DNA of 64,000 nucleotides from Incurvaria masculella (taxonomy: Eukaryota > Arthropoda > Insecta > Lepidoptera > Incurvariidae), in NCBI GenBank assembly GCA_946894095.1, contig OX335647.2, positions 15,270,001 through 15,334,000 on the forward strand, given 5' to 3'. This document shows positions 10,901 through 19,941 of this stretch, piece after piece. The position numbers and the translations under genes are program-made. Under the pieces are notes generated by a model that was not told where the DNA came from, did not search any database, and saw nothing but the letters and a program-made list of their open reading frames with translations. The stretch's first letter is position 1; each line of letters starts with the position of its first letter.

Positions 10901-12302
10901 TGCTTTAGATGTTCCGAGCGCTGAGGTGACTAATTTATTTATTTTATTTATTAATTTATTTGGAACACAAAACAGACATTTACCGTAAAACAACAATAAC
11001 TAACATTAAAATTAAATTGTGCTCACTGCATACATAGTTGTGCAACTAGTCAATACTTTCCTATCCATGAAATCAACATGTTTAAGAAACAAAATTTACA
11101 AAATAATTGTATAAAACGTAAATATAAATATCAATTGAATGTGATTTCCAAATCGTACGCTAGCAATTAAAAAAGGACATGAATTAAATTTATTCTTGAA
11201 CATGGCCACATTGTAACATGCAAACATGTCGGGGAAATGTTATTCACAAGACACAGCGGCATTTGAATTGTTGCTACAATATGTAATCAATTTAATAGTT
11301 ATGTGATCTAAGATATCATATTTCCCTTTATTTTCAGAAATTCGAGTACTACTATGACTTGAAACATTATTGGATGGATGGCTATGGACACAATTTGACT
11401 TATCGACAGGCGTGCATGTCTATAAAAGATATGTTTGATAATTTTAGGTGAGATTGCTTCCATTTCCATTTCTATACAATATTCAGTTCTCCGGTGACCA
11501 CGACCTGATATAACTTCACTAAAATTTTCGGGGTTAAGACGGGTATTTTTTTATTTTTCTTCAATTTTTTTCCATAAAGTCCTAGTTCTGTGAATAATAT
11601 TTTTCTATTAATTAATTAGTTACTACGAGATTTTCAGATCCAATGATTTACAAAATCTGCGTGATTCTAATGTCCCAACATTGTTTCAGCCACGACAATG
11701 GCCCTTACGCCTCCTTCCTGTTCGCTCACTCCGGGACACTTCTGAAGACTCTATCCCACCTCTCATTGTTCAAACCTGATGAGGCGCTTACGGCAGGCCA
11801 CAGACCAAGTGACAGAGGATGGAAGACAACGGATATCGATTGTTTTGCAGCCAACTTGGCCTTTGTTTTATACAGGTGAATTTATTTTACGTATAAAACG
11901 ATGCTGGTTTGAAAATAACATTCAGGAGGGAAATATAAAAACAAATTAATATCGATCTATGTGGCTCATAGCCTTGTGGTAGCCGCGGCGCTATGATCTA
12001 TCCAGCTTTTGGCATGGCCACTGTCGAATATTTGGTGCGATAGGCTAACACCGTGAGACAAGCGGGTCATAAATCTGAACCCACTCTGGTTGGTCAGAAG
12101 TACAGCATCTGACAGCTGCATGTAATGTGACAGGTGCGGCTCGGAAGAGTTTGTCCTGACGCTTCACCAGGAACGGGCGGTGGGGCTGCCGCCGTGTCCC
12201 TCCGTGCTGTGTCCGCTAAGTCTGCTGCGGCGACACTTCCACGAAACTATACACAAATGCGACTTCACAGACATGTGCAGTTTGAAACCCATAGCAATAT
12301 AG
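1764..12302 (+). CDS. MINPP1: Multiple inositol polyphosphate phosphatase-like gene, nine coding exons (whole span)
   Basis: Coding exons are 1764-1929, 4594-4728, 5910-6085, 8266-8391, 9003-9153, 10825-10925, 11338-11447, 11690-11875 and 12134-12302. Every intron is GT-AG, the reading frame is kept at all eight junctions, and the sum is 1320 nt (439 aa plus stop), a little short of the usual 450-490 aa for the family. The protein has an N-terminal hydrophobic segment (about residues 4-20, signal peptide or anchor), the phosphohistidine motif RHGTRLPS at 67-74, an SPWC motif at 273-276 and FAHSGT at 333-338. MINPP enzymes are histidine-acid-phosphatase clade-2 enzymes that dephosphorylate InsP6 and lower inositol phosphates in the secretory pathway or outside the cell. 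The second catalytic motif is usually HAE but reads HSG (335-337) here. The C-terminus ends KPIAI, with no KDEL/SDEL-type retention signal and no hydrophobic GPI-type tail. Family assignment is firm; orthology to a particular Mipp paralogue is not settled. Confidence 0.9.
1999..2353. repeat. Palindromic MITE family C: three units in alternating orientation, intron 1
   Basis: Three units of about 105 bp, each bounded by 'tattcagag' or 'ctctgaata'. The first reads opposite to the next two. All carry a core like 'ccatacaaaaaccggttta' or its complement, and the spacers between units are about 10 bp. The array could fold into large hairpins. Other copies: 29238-29328 (partial) and 48592-48876 (interrupted). 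It sits 70 bp after the exon 1 donor. Confidence 0.7.
2354..4593. other. Remainder of MINPP1-like intron 1
   Basis: AT-rich intron. It holds a (TATTG)n microsatellite at 3791-3815 that ends a dispersed repeat (3790-3990). A short palindromic stretch of C/G runs lies near 2563-2590. No coding exon is supported. Confidence 0.5.
3790..3990 (-). repeat. Dispersed repeat Q, minus-strand copy with (TATTG)n end
   Basis: The complement of 'cagcggagtttcttgc', 'agttcttcttcgctg' and 'ctgaactggcta' is readable here, matching the copies at 40383-40518 and 43569-43704 in the opposite orientation. The '(tattg)n' tract at the end resembles a retrotransposon 3' terminus. Confidence 0.55.
4594..4728 (+). CDS. 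MINPP1: MINPP1-like exon 2 (RHG catalytic motif)
   Basis: Acceptor ttgcag|ga and donor aaag|gtaaag. It encodes GCRERKVWALVRHGTRLPS and then AKDIVGM. The RHGTR at residues 67-71 carries the nucleophilic histidine and the phosphate-binding arginines of the histidine phosphatase superfamily. The exon completes the Gly codon split with exon 1 and ends in phase 1. Confidence 0.92.
5910..6085 (+). CDS. MINPP1: MINPP1-like exon 3
   Basis: Acceptor tttcag|gt and donor ttt|gttagt. Encodes an acidic helical stretch (QQVEQFEKWSSDL, then LTEEGSDEMILLAERMKKRF) that fits the family's helical region after the RHG motif. Joining to exon 2 restores a Gly codon; the exon ends in phase 0. Confidence 0.88.
6185..6341 (-). 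mobile_element. SINE tail fragment, intron 3
   Basis: Complement of the shared SINE body and tail, from 'ccgtgtttcaatccagttca' to the terminal A-rich stretch. The head is missing, so head type cannot be assigned. The copy is diverged. Confidence 0.6.
6614..7092 (+). repeat. Unclassified ~480-bp dispersed repeat M, copy 1
   Basis: Shares, in the same order and orientation as 59768-60252, blocks such as 'cccttcccgg', 'gggactaactca', 'acaatgcgca', 'gtttgattt', 'caattacaaaacgac', 'aagctaggtt', 'tttatcgttga' and 'ttaaataaagct'. The two copies are clearly homologous over their whole length. No ORF, terminal inverted repeat or A-tail was found, so the class is unknown. Confidence 0.6.
7460..7627. 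repeat. Foldback MITE, intron 3
   Basis: Arms 7460-7522 and 7565-7627 are reverse complements over about 62 bp with few mismatches ('ggctgagataaatagttgt' against 'cgactatttatttcagcc'). A loop of about 42 bp separates them, and the stem contains 'gtgacgtcac'. This is a typical short hairpin element without coding capacity. Confidence 0.75.
7648..7735 (+). mobile_element. SINE head fragment, third head type
   Basis: Contains 'gtaagaggcgactta', 'ggattcgtc', 'tggattctacgtaaa' and the start of the shared body. It is cut off where the LINE fragment at 7818 begins. It matches the heads at 23639, 28108, 52367 and 61310. Confidence 0.5.
7818..8120 (-). pseudogene. Non-LTR retrotransposon C-terminal fragment (post-RNase H region), intron 3
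   Basis: The minus-strand frame reads VSRRLLYLSRSKLRTVIGLL, then TRHCPLNNHLF, CRACMEEEETAAHVIL and LRFEEELGWLT. This is the Cys/His-rich tail found after the RNase H domain in jockey-like elements. No RT or RNase H core is attached, so it is a dead 3' fragment inserted in the intron. Its upstream edge abuts 'ccctttgggaacggaaccct', the terminal sequence of another dispersed repeat. Confidence 0.7.
8266..8391 (+). CDS. MINPP1: MINPP1-like exon 4
   Basis: Acceptor tttttcag|cta and donor cga|gtaagg, both in phase 0. Encodes LRFTATQRAQQSARQFAIGL, the family's 'rfT.tqR...sa..Fa.GLF' block in which an Arg contributes to the phosphate pocket, and ends PPPRNMEPVLR. Confidence 0.9.
8590..8670 (+). repeat. 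Short dispersed repeat P, copy 1
   Basis: Shares 'agatccg.ggattctatcaac' and 'gattttccgtcca...taatgaaat' with 54350-54435, in the same orientation. Class unknown. Confidence 0.4.
8700..8805 (-). pseudogene. Non-LTR retrotransposon ORF2 C-terminal fragment
   Basis: The minus frame reads TLQGIFPKEHPGVLQTWSEE, aligning with LLSEVFPPKQNLGSFKHGAK encoded at 14740-14997. It is a short, decayed copy of the same LINE tail in intron 4 of the MINPP1-like gene. Confidence 0.5.
9003..9153 (+). CDS. MINPP1: MINPP1-like exon 5
   Basis: Acceptor tttttcag|ttt and donor ctag|gtttgt (non-consensus +3 to +5, so slightly less certain). Across the exon 4/5 junction the protein reads VLRFYKHCDRWQKQV, matching the family's 'LRFfd.C..w...V'. 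The exon ends in phase 1. Confidence 0.85.
9272..9583 (-). repeat. MITE family A, copy 2 (intron 5)
   Basis: Same ends and core as the copy at 192-570 ('gtacccaaagtctcagttg' to 'gagaactgagact') and the same orientation. It is shorter because of a deletion in the second half. Confidence 0.7.
10081..10490 (+). mobile_element. SINE with tRNA-like head, intron 5
   Basis: Head 'gctcgtagcctagtggcg' fits a Pol III A box and 'cccgggttcaatacc' a B box. The shared body follows (aaactgtaggtctcc, ggcaatgaaaaattgtccg, ggtcctggcatggcacc). The tail reads 'ccatccatgtccggttgc' and ends in A9. It is close to full length. Confidence 0.8.
10825..10925 (+). CDS. MINPP1: MINPP1-like exon 6 (SPWC motif)
   Basis: Acceptor ttacag|ag and donor gag|gtgact. 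Encodes EHASLIYKICGFETAWF and then RISPWCYALD. The 'C.fE.A......SPWC' arrangement (Cys261, SPWC 273-276) is characteristic of MINPP proteins. Ends in phase 0. Confidence 0.9.
11338..11447 (+). CDS. MINPP1: MINPP1-like exon 7
   Basis: Acceptor ttttcag|aaa and donor ttag|gtgaga. Encodes KFEYYYDLKHYWMDGYGH, the family's 'EY..DLkhYw..gYG' block. Ends in phase 2; exon 8 supplies the last base of a Ser codon. Confidence 0.9.
11690..11875 (+). CDS. MINPP1: MINPP1-like exon 8 (second active-site motif region)
   Basis: Acceptor tttcag|cc and donor acag|gtgaat. Encodes ASFLFAHSGTLLKTLSHLSL. Family members usually carry His-Ala-Glu at this position, where the acidic residue acts as proton donor. Here only the His (335) is kept and the tripeptide is HSG. 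The exon ends LAFVLYR in phase 2. Confidence 0.88.
11963..12070 (+). repeat. Possible decayed SINE head, intron 8
   Basis: 'ggctcatagccttgtggtag' resembles the tRNA-like SINE A-box region, but no B box and no body are recognisable downstream. Confidence 0.25.
12134..12302 (+). CDS. MINPP1: MINPP1-like exon 9 (C-terminus and stop)
   Basis: Acceptor gacag|g. Encodes CGSEEFVLTLHQERAVGLPP, then CPSVLCPLSLLRRHF and KCDFTDMCSLKPIAI, stopping at TAG 12300-12302. The cysteine spacing 'lP.C....CpL..f' matches the family C-terminus. No retention or GPI signal follows. Confidence 0.88.
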
Positions 12303-12598
12303 CACCTCTCTATGTATAATTGTATTGTTTGTACTTCCCTTAAATATTTTTGTTATTCTGTATAACTGTAGGTGTAAGTATTAAAGTAGATCTTAACCTG
12401 ATATTGGATTACTTTTTCAATTATTTAATACCCCATGCAATAATCAGATCAGGTTTAAAATACTTGCTCATAATCTTAGATAGTAACTGTAAAGACACAT
12501 TGACTACAAAAAAGCAACAGTTTCTTTCAGGCAGTGCAGGAGATTACTGGGGAGAACCTGGGTTACATCGCCTAGCACAAATCGATGGTTGCTAACTT
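12303..12598 (+). other. Presumed 3' UTR / downstream flank of MINPP1-like gene
   Basis: No AATAAA is present before the next inserted element at 12599. The only candidate cleavage signal is a variant ATTAAA at 12380-12385, 78 nt after the stop codon. The 3' end is therefore uncertain. Confidence 0.3.
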
Positions 12599-12935
12599 AG
12601 GGAGCATTCATAAACCACGTGACGGATTTATGGGGAAGGGGTCCGGCGCACGGTCACTAGAGGGTTGGGGGGGGGGGGGGCAGCCCGAGTCACGTGACGG
12701 AGCGCAACGAAGCTGAGTCGTGCCATGCTGAGCGTTCCTGCCGCGCGCCGCCCGCCACCGCTCTTCCTGCATGATCTTCCTTCACAAATGATAACAGCCA
12801 AAAGTTCGCATTGATAAAAAATAGCAGGCTTTTCAAATAGTTGCATAAAATGCAAATTCATTAATGTCACGTTACTTGGCTAGGGGGAGGGGGGGGGGTC
12901 ACTGGGGGTAGGGAGGGGCTTACGAATGCTCCCTT
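12599..12935. mobile_element. Inverted-repeat MITE downstream of MINPP1-like gene
   Basis: Left end 'agggagcattcataaacca' and right end 'gcttacgaatgctccct' are inverted repeats, and 'cacgtgac' lies close inside the left end. The interior is GC-rich with G runs of 14 and 9. No ORF of transposase type was found, and there is no clear target-site duplication. Confidence 0.65.
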
Positions 12936-14039
12936 GCGGTGTTGAGCTTGGGAGCCCAGAACCAAACCAACCACGGCTAATATATTTTGAGATACATAAA
13001 AGATATGCCTGCATTTTGTTCACCAGTAGCTTGAGAACGACACCGACAGCACCCCAAGACTTTTTTATGAGGTAGGCTTACGGCAAGGTACCATTAATAG
13101 AGATAGGCTCAGGGACTGAACATTATGCTGGCCGGACATACTTCTACACAAAATTCTTATTCGGTCTCGGAGCAAGCTTAGTGAGCGCCCTTTGACTTTG
13201 AGTAATCTGTGCATTGAGAGATTTTAAAACTTAAAAAATACGGGCATATCACTCAACCATCGCAGGAATATCGCTGGCACCGCTAAATGACAAAAATTCA
13301 ACCCCCGTACTGCATATAATAAATTAAATAACGAAACAAATGAAATAATTATGAAGATAAATTACAAGAATAAATCAATTACTTATTGTGCATTGTAAAT
13401 AGAACAAGAGGATTATTACAGTGAAGAATACAAAAACTTAAAACTACCAAAACAGCTGACTTGTCAGTAATAGTGGTTTCTTCCATTCGACCTTGTGGTC
13501 ATCTTTATCTTTACTTATAATAAAATTGTAGACTGAGCGTGTCTGTACATTAAAGATTTAAAAAAAAACTGGGAGACGGAAAGAATGAGTAATAGAATGA
13601 AAAAAAAAACGCGCTCCTGAAAAGATTTGATGCGGTTTGCACCAATGTAAACAGTAGCCTTTAGGTTTAAAAGGTACAATCACACTAAAATAGCATACAT
13701 AATAGGTAAGAACGAAAATGTAGCCCGGTGCGCACAGAGATGGCCACGTGTTTATGTAGACTGTGATATGACAATGACTGTAAATGCAAGAAACATGACC
13801 GTTGTTTCTATCTCAAAATGACGTTACGATAGGTATGTATCCATACTCATATCATAAATGCGAAAGGAACGCGTTGTTGGATTATAACTCTGTTTGTATC
13901 TACGTCTAGCCTTATTCTACACAAAACTTTTGTAAAAAAACATAATATTACGTTTAATTACCAAAGGGGTGAGCGGTGAGGTTTAAATGCTTATAACTTG
14001 CAAACTACTCACCCGATTTAAATGCGTATCGTATCAACG
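12936..14039. other. Intergenic, mostly unassigned
   Basis: AT-rich DNA with no supported gene. 'tcataaatgcgaaaggaa' near 13853 begins a motif common at the ends of lepidopteran repeats and also present at 28485. Confidence 0.4.
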
Positions 14040-14142
14040 TATAACATCTCTGGACGCGGTCAGGCTTCGGATGGGTTACCGATTTCGAGATTGTTTGGAT
14101 GAGATGTTCAGATTCCAGGTAAAAGTTTAGGTCCCCTTCAGG
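14040..14142 (+). mobile_element. SINE fragment with 5S rRNA-like head
   Basis: 'ggacgcggtcaggcttcgg' and 'atgggttacc' match the 5S rRNA internal region (C-box-like 14068-14080). The start of the SINE body follows ('aggtaaaagtttaggtcccc'). The rest of the body is missing. Confidence 0.5.
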
Positions 14143-14699
14143 CATTCAGGCAGTGGTGCGGTCGCGACACGATGTGTCTGTCGCTCAGCTCACCGTTTCC
14201 GACCGTAGGTACTCGCTCGTTACTCTGTTTACAAGTAGCAGCCTCTTCGTTATCTCCCACTTTCCCTTCGCTAATTTAATTTATTACCCTGTGAGGGCTC
14301 TATACTCTTGGGCATTTAATTTGTCCCTTCCTTATCATTTGGGTGTGTAACCTTGGGTTGACAATATTGGATAATAATGCCGAATATGGTTACAGATTAC
14401 CCGATTGATTTTTAGCAAAAAACATCAAAAGTACCCGCGTTGGTCGGCGTGATACCTTATATGTAGGCTGTACTTATCGCATTGAATACAAATTGATACA
14501 AATCATTGTAATGGAGAATTATATGTTTACGATAAATTACTAGACCTAATATTCAGCAGCATGAACTGTGAAGGTGGATACCGCGACATTCCCTTGCGGC
14601 CGTTAGATAAGCACTACACTGCCCAAGAATGTATTATAAGCACTACTTTACTCAGCGACGGACATTCCCAGAAACAACTTCCGGAAAGCTAACAATAAA

Positions 14700-15090
14700 A
14701 AAGAATGTATGGAGATTCAAGCAATTTATTGAGATTGTTTTATGTCGAGCGGGGCCACGGAGGATAGCTACTCCGTGAGCGGGGCATATGGCGTCGATAA
14801 CGCCCATAGGATTTCGAACTTTCAGGGGTGCTGCGAGGCAGGTGCTTCTTCGCACCATGTTTAAAGGACCCCAGGTTCTGCTTTGGGGGAAATACCTCGG
14901 AAAGGAGTTCATTCCATTGTTTACCGATCTTATAAATAAAGTATCTAGAGGTACGGTCGGTTCTTCGTTTTGGAACGTCGACTGTGAATTTGTGCATTTT
15001 CTCCCTGTTCCGCGTTGAGCGAAGGGAGAAAGGGGACGGAGGGACAGCGTTATGCAGCTCCGATGAGCATTCTCCATGGTAATAACTCTT
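14700..15090 (-). pseudogene. Non-LTR retrotransposon ORF2 C-terminal remnant
   Basis: The minus frame from 14997 reads FTVDVPKRRTDRTSRYFIYK, IGKQWNELLSEVFPPKQN and LGSFKHGAKKHL. This is the LINE tail pattern 'R..R...F...a..WN.LP..VFP...l..FK'. The preceding segment (HRSCITLSLRPLSPFAQRG) lies in another frame, so a frameshift has occurred near 15000. Related pieces lie at 8700 and 48170. Confidence 0.7.
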
Positions 15091-16196
15091 GGTAAAGATG
15101 GATAGAAACCGAGAGAGATCCTACATCTCTATCATACATACTCGTAGATACCGGATGCAACCACCTCGACGCTGAAACTCTAGATTCTATGAAATTGTCT
15201 GCAATATATTCGACTCTCTAAATCAGATGATTGCATTCCTCTTATACAAATACGGTGACGAAGGTTTACGATTTGGTTTTCGCCGATCCTGTTTTAAACA
15301 CTTCGCAGCAAAGAAAACACTTGAAGAAATAAGGATTTTCTTATTAGGTATTGCCAATGCGAATCGGAATTGTTTTTTTCCTTGAAAGAGGTTATCTGAA
15401 TTCGACAAATTTAGAAATCAGTTGGAGCAAGTTATGAAGAGTATGGTCACAGATTACATACAATAATTAATCTGCGGTATGGCGAGTGGCGGAGAGTTTG
15501 TAGCTCCTCTGGTGCCCGCCTGTCGTGCAGTGTGTGGATTGGAGTGTGTAGAGAATTTTTTGGCTGATTCTCCAGGGGTTAGCGTTTGAATTTTATGAAA
15601 TTTGAATTTGGAATTCCAAACCAACCGCCAGATTTTTTATTCAAATAGGTATGCCAGTATGGAGAATCCCGAATTCATATGTAACCACCAATATTACGTA
15701 TCTAACTGTATATATTGACGATTCACCTTTTCGACGGTAGACTGAATACATTAAAATGTGTTCATACCCATTTCATGGAAACCGAACAACGTGGGCTTAA
15801 TTAATGAATTACTGAATCCTGTTTTAGGGTTAACCGTATTTGAATTGTAAATGATTTCACCGCTGGAAGCACTTGTCTCATCCTCGTCCGCTACGTAAAT
15901 TTCAGTAACTCGATATGCCTCCCGTATTTACGAGAGGCTAGAAGCTTTACCAAAGTGAAGTTGATCGACAGAAATCAAAATGTAACGGATCCCTTTACAG
16001 CCCTAACTTAATTATTACTTGGGATGGTAAATTCGTGCACGTAAGAATGGAGGTTTATCACACAAGAAGGTGAAAGTGGTTAAAAAAGCATCCCGTAAAA
16101 ACACATTCCGTCGGTAATTTAATTAGAAATATTTTGTATGATTCAAGTACACTAAACATCACTTTTCCGAAATCAATCGGGGAATTTCACGACTTA
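15091..16196. other. Intergenic, nothing recognised
   Basis: AT-rich, with no supported exon, inverted-repeat element or known repeat. Confidence 0.4.
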
Positions 16197-16355
16197 GCCC
16201 CGGTTGCACGAAGAAACGGCTGAGTTAATCAATGTTCAAACACGTCATTTTTAGTGAACCGCATAGAGTTCCTTCCATAATGTCCGCACAAGGTGACGTG
16301 TTTGATCATACTTTGACGTTGATTTTGATTGTTTGTTCTTTCGTGCACTCGGCCC
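16197..16355. mobile_element. PIF/Harbinger-like MITE family D, copy 1
   Basis: 159-bp element beginning 'gccccggttgcacgaag' and ending 'tcgtgcactcggccc'; the ends are imperfect inverted repeats. It is the same length as the copy at 48667-48825, where TTA flanks both ends. Here TTA precedes the left end, but the right flank is AGA. Confidence 0.7.
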
Positions 16356-18299
16356 AGAGCTGTTACAGACTGTTACTACGCCACGCGAGTATTCACAGAA
16401 ATGTTCATCCCATTATTTAAAGGGAAAGCGCCACTTTAAGGGACGCACAATTTTTGGAGTTCTCTGCACACCTGCCAAAACAATTTATTAAAACAATATA
16501 TTTTGTTTGAAATGAAGGGACTGCCGGTCTTCACTGTCGATGTATAAATATAAGGTAGTTACGCAAAAACAGGTCGTTCATATTTTTGGTTGCGCTAAAA
16601 TCCCGCGCACAATAAATGATTCAGCCTCCATAATTTTCGATCCTGAGGCTACGATCTGTTGGCCACCTCATTCATTTCTAAACGTTTATGAGCAAGAGCT
16701 GCCGTAAAAGTTTATAGTCCGATTGCATACATCAACGTTAACGTATAGCCGGATCAGTCAATTCATAATTTTAATTTTATTCTCAAACGATTATCAGTAT
16801 CAGTTTGCTGATGACTTGACCACAATTTGTACATTAATTGTTTATTTTATGATGCTATGACGGAAATAGTGTTGCATGTGCATCGTGCACGAGGTTACGT
16901 CAATCAGTGTCTAGGAAACCGCGTTAATCTCCGGCTGCGGTGCATCCGTCATAGTGCATGTGGGGAGTGCATTCAGTTACATATAGTCTTGCAATATATA
17001 TTTATACTCGTCTTAATATAATGTAGACACGGCAGGTTAGCTCAAAACCAGGTCTATACATATAGGTTAATGCCCACTTACCATTTCAAAGCTACTTTTT
17101 ACGTCCCTGCCACCGAATTTCTATTTCACCCGAACACTCGTTATTATTGTTATCAATTAGTGTATGAACCTAAGTATGCCCGAATCTCATGGGGACATGC
17201 CTGTCTGTTGTTGTTATTGAGATTTATACGACCACGATTGGATTCTGCAAACCAGTCGTCTTGCATAGTGCATCATGCCGAGGGAGGCTCTGTCTGATGC
17301 GCCATTAAATAAATACTCTTTAAATGGTAGACAATTATCGATTTACTTCGAACATTTTCACGAGATGAGGTGATGTAGACAGGCCATTTTTAAAATGACG
17401 CCTTAGTATAAAAACAAGTAACAAACAAACTTAATCGTATTCTGCAGCACAGTTCAATATTCAAATATTTTAGTTACTGTTTAAATTTGTTAATGTAGGT
17501 ACGTAGCCAGTTCCGGAAACATATAGGGCACTCTATGTATATGTATGTACAACATACTATATAATGTCGCCGATACATTGAATAGATTTTAGAATTAGAT
17601 TAGATATATTGGATATCATCAGGATGTTGGAACGGCCAGTACATTCAGTTTGTAAAATGATAATTGAGATTTAATTAAAAACAAAAATAATCTGAACATC
17701 CTCTTATTGTAAAAGTTAGAGTTTCCATACAAAATAATTATTTAATTTAGTGTAAAAATAATGTAATGTCCCGAAAGAATGTGGGAACGTTGCATGTAAC
17801 TGCACATTGATGGTTAATATCCTAGGTTACAATAACATCTAGGTTCCATGCCAAAACTTTCCTTATGCACGGTTAAAACATCGCGTCAAATTACACTGGA
17901 CGAAAATGTAAATCATTATTTTTATCTTGGCATCTAGAAACTTTAGAGAAAAAATTAGTTACTTTTTTTGTCTTGGAACATCATGAGGATTGCGCTGGGG
18001 AAATAAATCTACTGACTGTTGCAACATCCCTGTATTTACACCGCAACAGGTAGTAGAACAACTGACCTAAACTATGTTGCATGCGCCTCTTTGATGTCGG
18101 CTATACCCGTTGGTTTCTTGCATCGCGTACTAAATCTGGCGAGGGAACACGCACCGCATAAACAAACTGCCATTTACGCCGGAATCAATTCAAACACCAC
18201 AATAAATGAGAAATGTATGCTTTAGTCATCAATTACGAATAGCCTGTAAGCTTGTGTTCCCCATGCAATCGTAGTTAACTAATTATCTTAAAACCAGAG
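16356..18299. other. Intergenic, nothing recognised
   Basis: AT-rich DNA without a supported gene or identifiable repeat. ORFs here are short, isolated and without splice-site or family support. Confidence 0.4.
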
Positions 18300-18650
18300 T
18301 GGTCAGTCTGAGTTCTCACCTAAATTGTCGTTTACGTAACTTCAAAGTTCCGTAAAAACGTCAAATTCCATACAAATGTTGACTAGATATTCTGTGGTTT
18401 TACTTCTTGAAGCTGTCAAAGTCAAACTCAGACTTCCGATTTGTATGAAAACGCGGAGTCGACGTAAACGGCAACGTCGACGTATTTACGGCAACGTTGA
18501 GTAAGCTGTCAAATCAAGCTCGGACTCGCAAATGGTAGTTCGATTAACGCCCACTGCGCGCGCTCTTCAATTTCTCCATACATTTGAAAACGCCAGTCGA
18601 TCGGTTTGCCGTAAATGCCAAATTAGGTGACAACTGAGACTTCGGGTACT
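18300..18650 (+). repeat. MITE family A, copy 3
   Basis: Begins 'gtcagtctgagttctcacc' and ends 'gacaactgagacttcgggt'. It is opposite in orientation to the copies at 192 and 9272 and appears near full length (about 350 bp), so it is a good reference copy. Confidence 0.75.
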
Positions 18651-18746
18651 TGTCCTATTTACTTATTATTTGGCATATAATACCAAACACGATTGCTTGC
18701 TCGTTTTTATTTCATTTTGTCATTAGCTTAATTATATTATTAATAT

Positions 18747-18985
18747 CACTGAACAGAAAGGAAGTAGAAGTGGCATGCGGCCAATATCGCGTCGCCGCTA
18801 TATGGTCAAAATTACCATATAATTGTATGGGAATTCGGCGGCGTGTTGTATGCCACACAGTCAAAACATGAACCGACCCCTCTGATGAGGGAACTGACAC
18901 AAACCCTCCAATACGTCTGCACATATGTTTGCATGTGGCATGTACGTTTAAGTTGGAATGGTAGTTTTTAGCGCGCTCGATGCCA
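18747..18985 (+). repeat. Dispersed repeat G, copy outside the duplication
   Basis: Shares 'cactgaacagaaaggaa', 'gtggcatgcgg', 'tatatggtcaaa' (or a variant) and 'tatgtttgcatgtggcat' with 38627-38765 and 41813-41951. The middle holds an extra segment of about 80 bp relative to those copies. Class unknown. Confidence 0.55.
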
Positions 18986-19941
18986 TATCTCCTCTCTTTT
19001 ATTTATCTATGAAATAGTATAGATTTGGAGTCTGCAAAAGTAATTACGAACAATGTACAAGTTTTGCTGTAAATACGGAAAGCTCTAAAGCTTTTCTTTA
19101 ATTTATTTAACAATGAAAATTTGCTTTGTGATTTAATACTTTATTTTCCTGTATAAAATGATAGGTAGGATATTTTTTTATATATTTCATACATAGTGAT
19201 GGATGACTACGTGAATGTTTTGCAATCTTGTTTTACCCAGTCACGAAAGCCTTCAAACATACGGAAAATTTGAAAATACTTTATTAGAGTCCCAATAAGG
19301 TCAGCCTGTCCATTAATCAATCTTTCGACCAATTCAGGGGCTTAATATAAAATGTCAATTTAACAAAAAGCTTTTATTCTAAAATAACAATTTATCAAAC
19401 TTGTTTTTATTTCATTTCGTGTAAAGAATTATACCACTCCTATTGAAGCGAATGCTCGGCATGTATCGGTCTCTTGTCTGTCTTTTGGCTTTTAACTTGA
19501 GAACAACTCACCTGATTTTTATGTAGTCCACTTACAATCACGCTTGAATGGTGATTTTTGGGGTAAACGTCTTAAAAGATCTATACGGACTGTTTTTACC
19601 GCGGGAATCTACTAATTAATTTTTTAAATTCCGATTTTATTATCGCATCACTAAAAGTAACATTTTCCGAGAAAAGCAATGCAAAATGTGTTTCTAATTT
19701 GTTTTTCAAGTGACTAAATCCTGAAGCCTAATTGTATGTGTGTGTAATAGCGAAGTCATCTTAAACCTTTTGCAGATGTGTCTATCTACCAGCTCTGTCT
19801 GATATCATTAACATTACGTATGCTTAATTGTGTTTATGAACATTCCAGAGGCGCCAAGCTTAGTAGAGTCAGCTCACACACTTTTGGCTGGCTTTATCTC
19901 TACCATCTTCACTCTAAGACCAACCAACTAGGTCAGAAAGC
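18986..19941. other. Intergenic, nothing recognised
   Basis: AT-rich, no supported gene or repeat. Confidence 0.4.

Noticed and set aside
14788..15018. 76-aa plus-strand ORF
   Set aside because: Shadow of the LINE remnant read on the minus strand.
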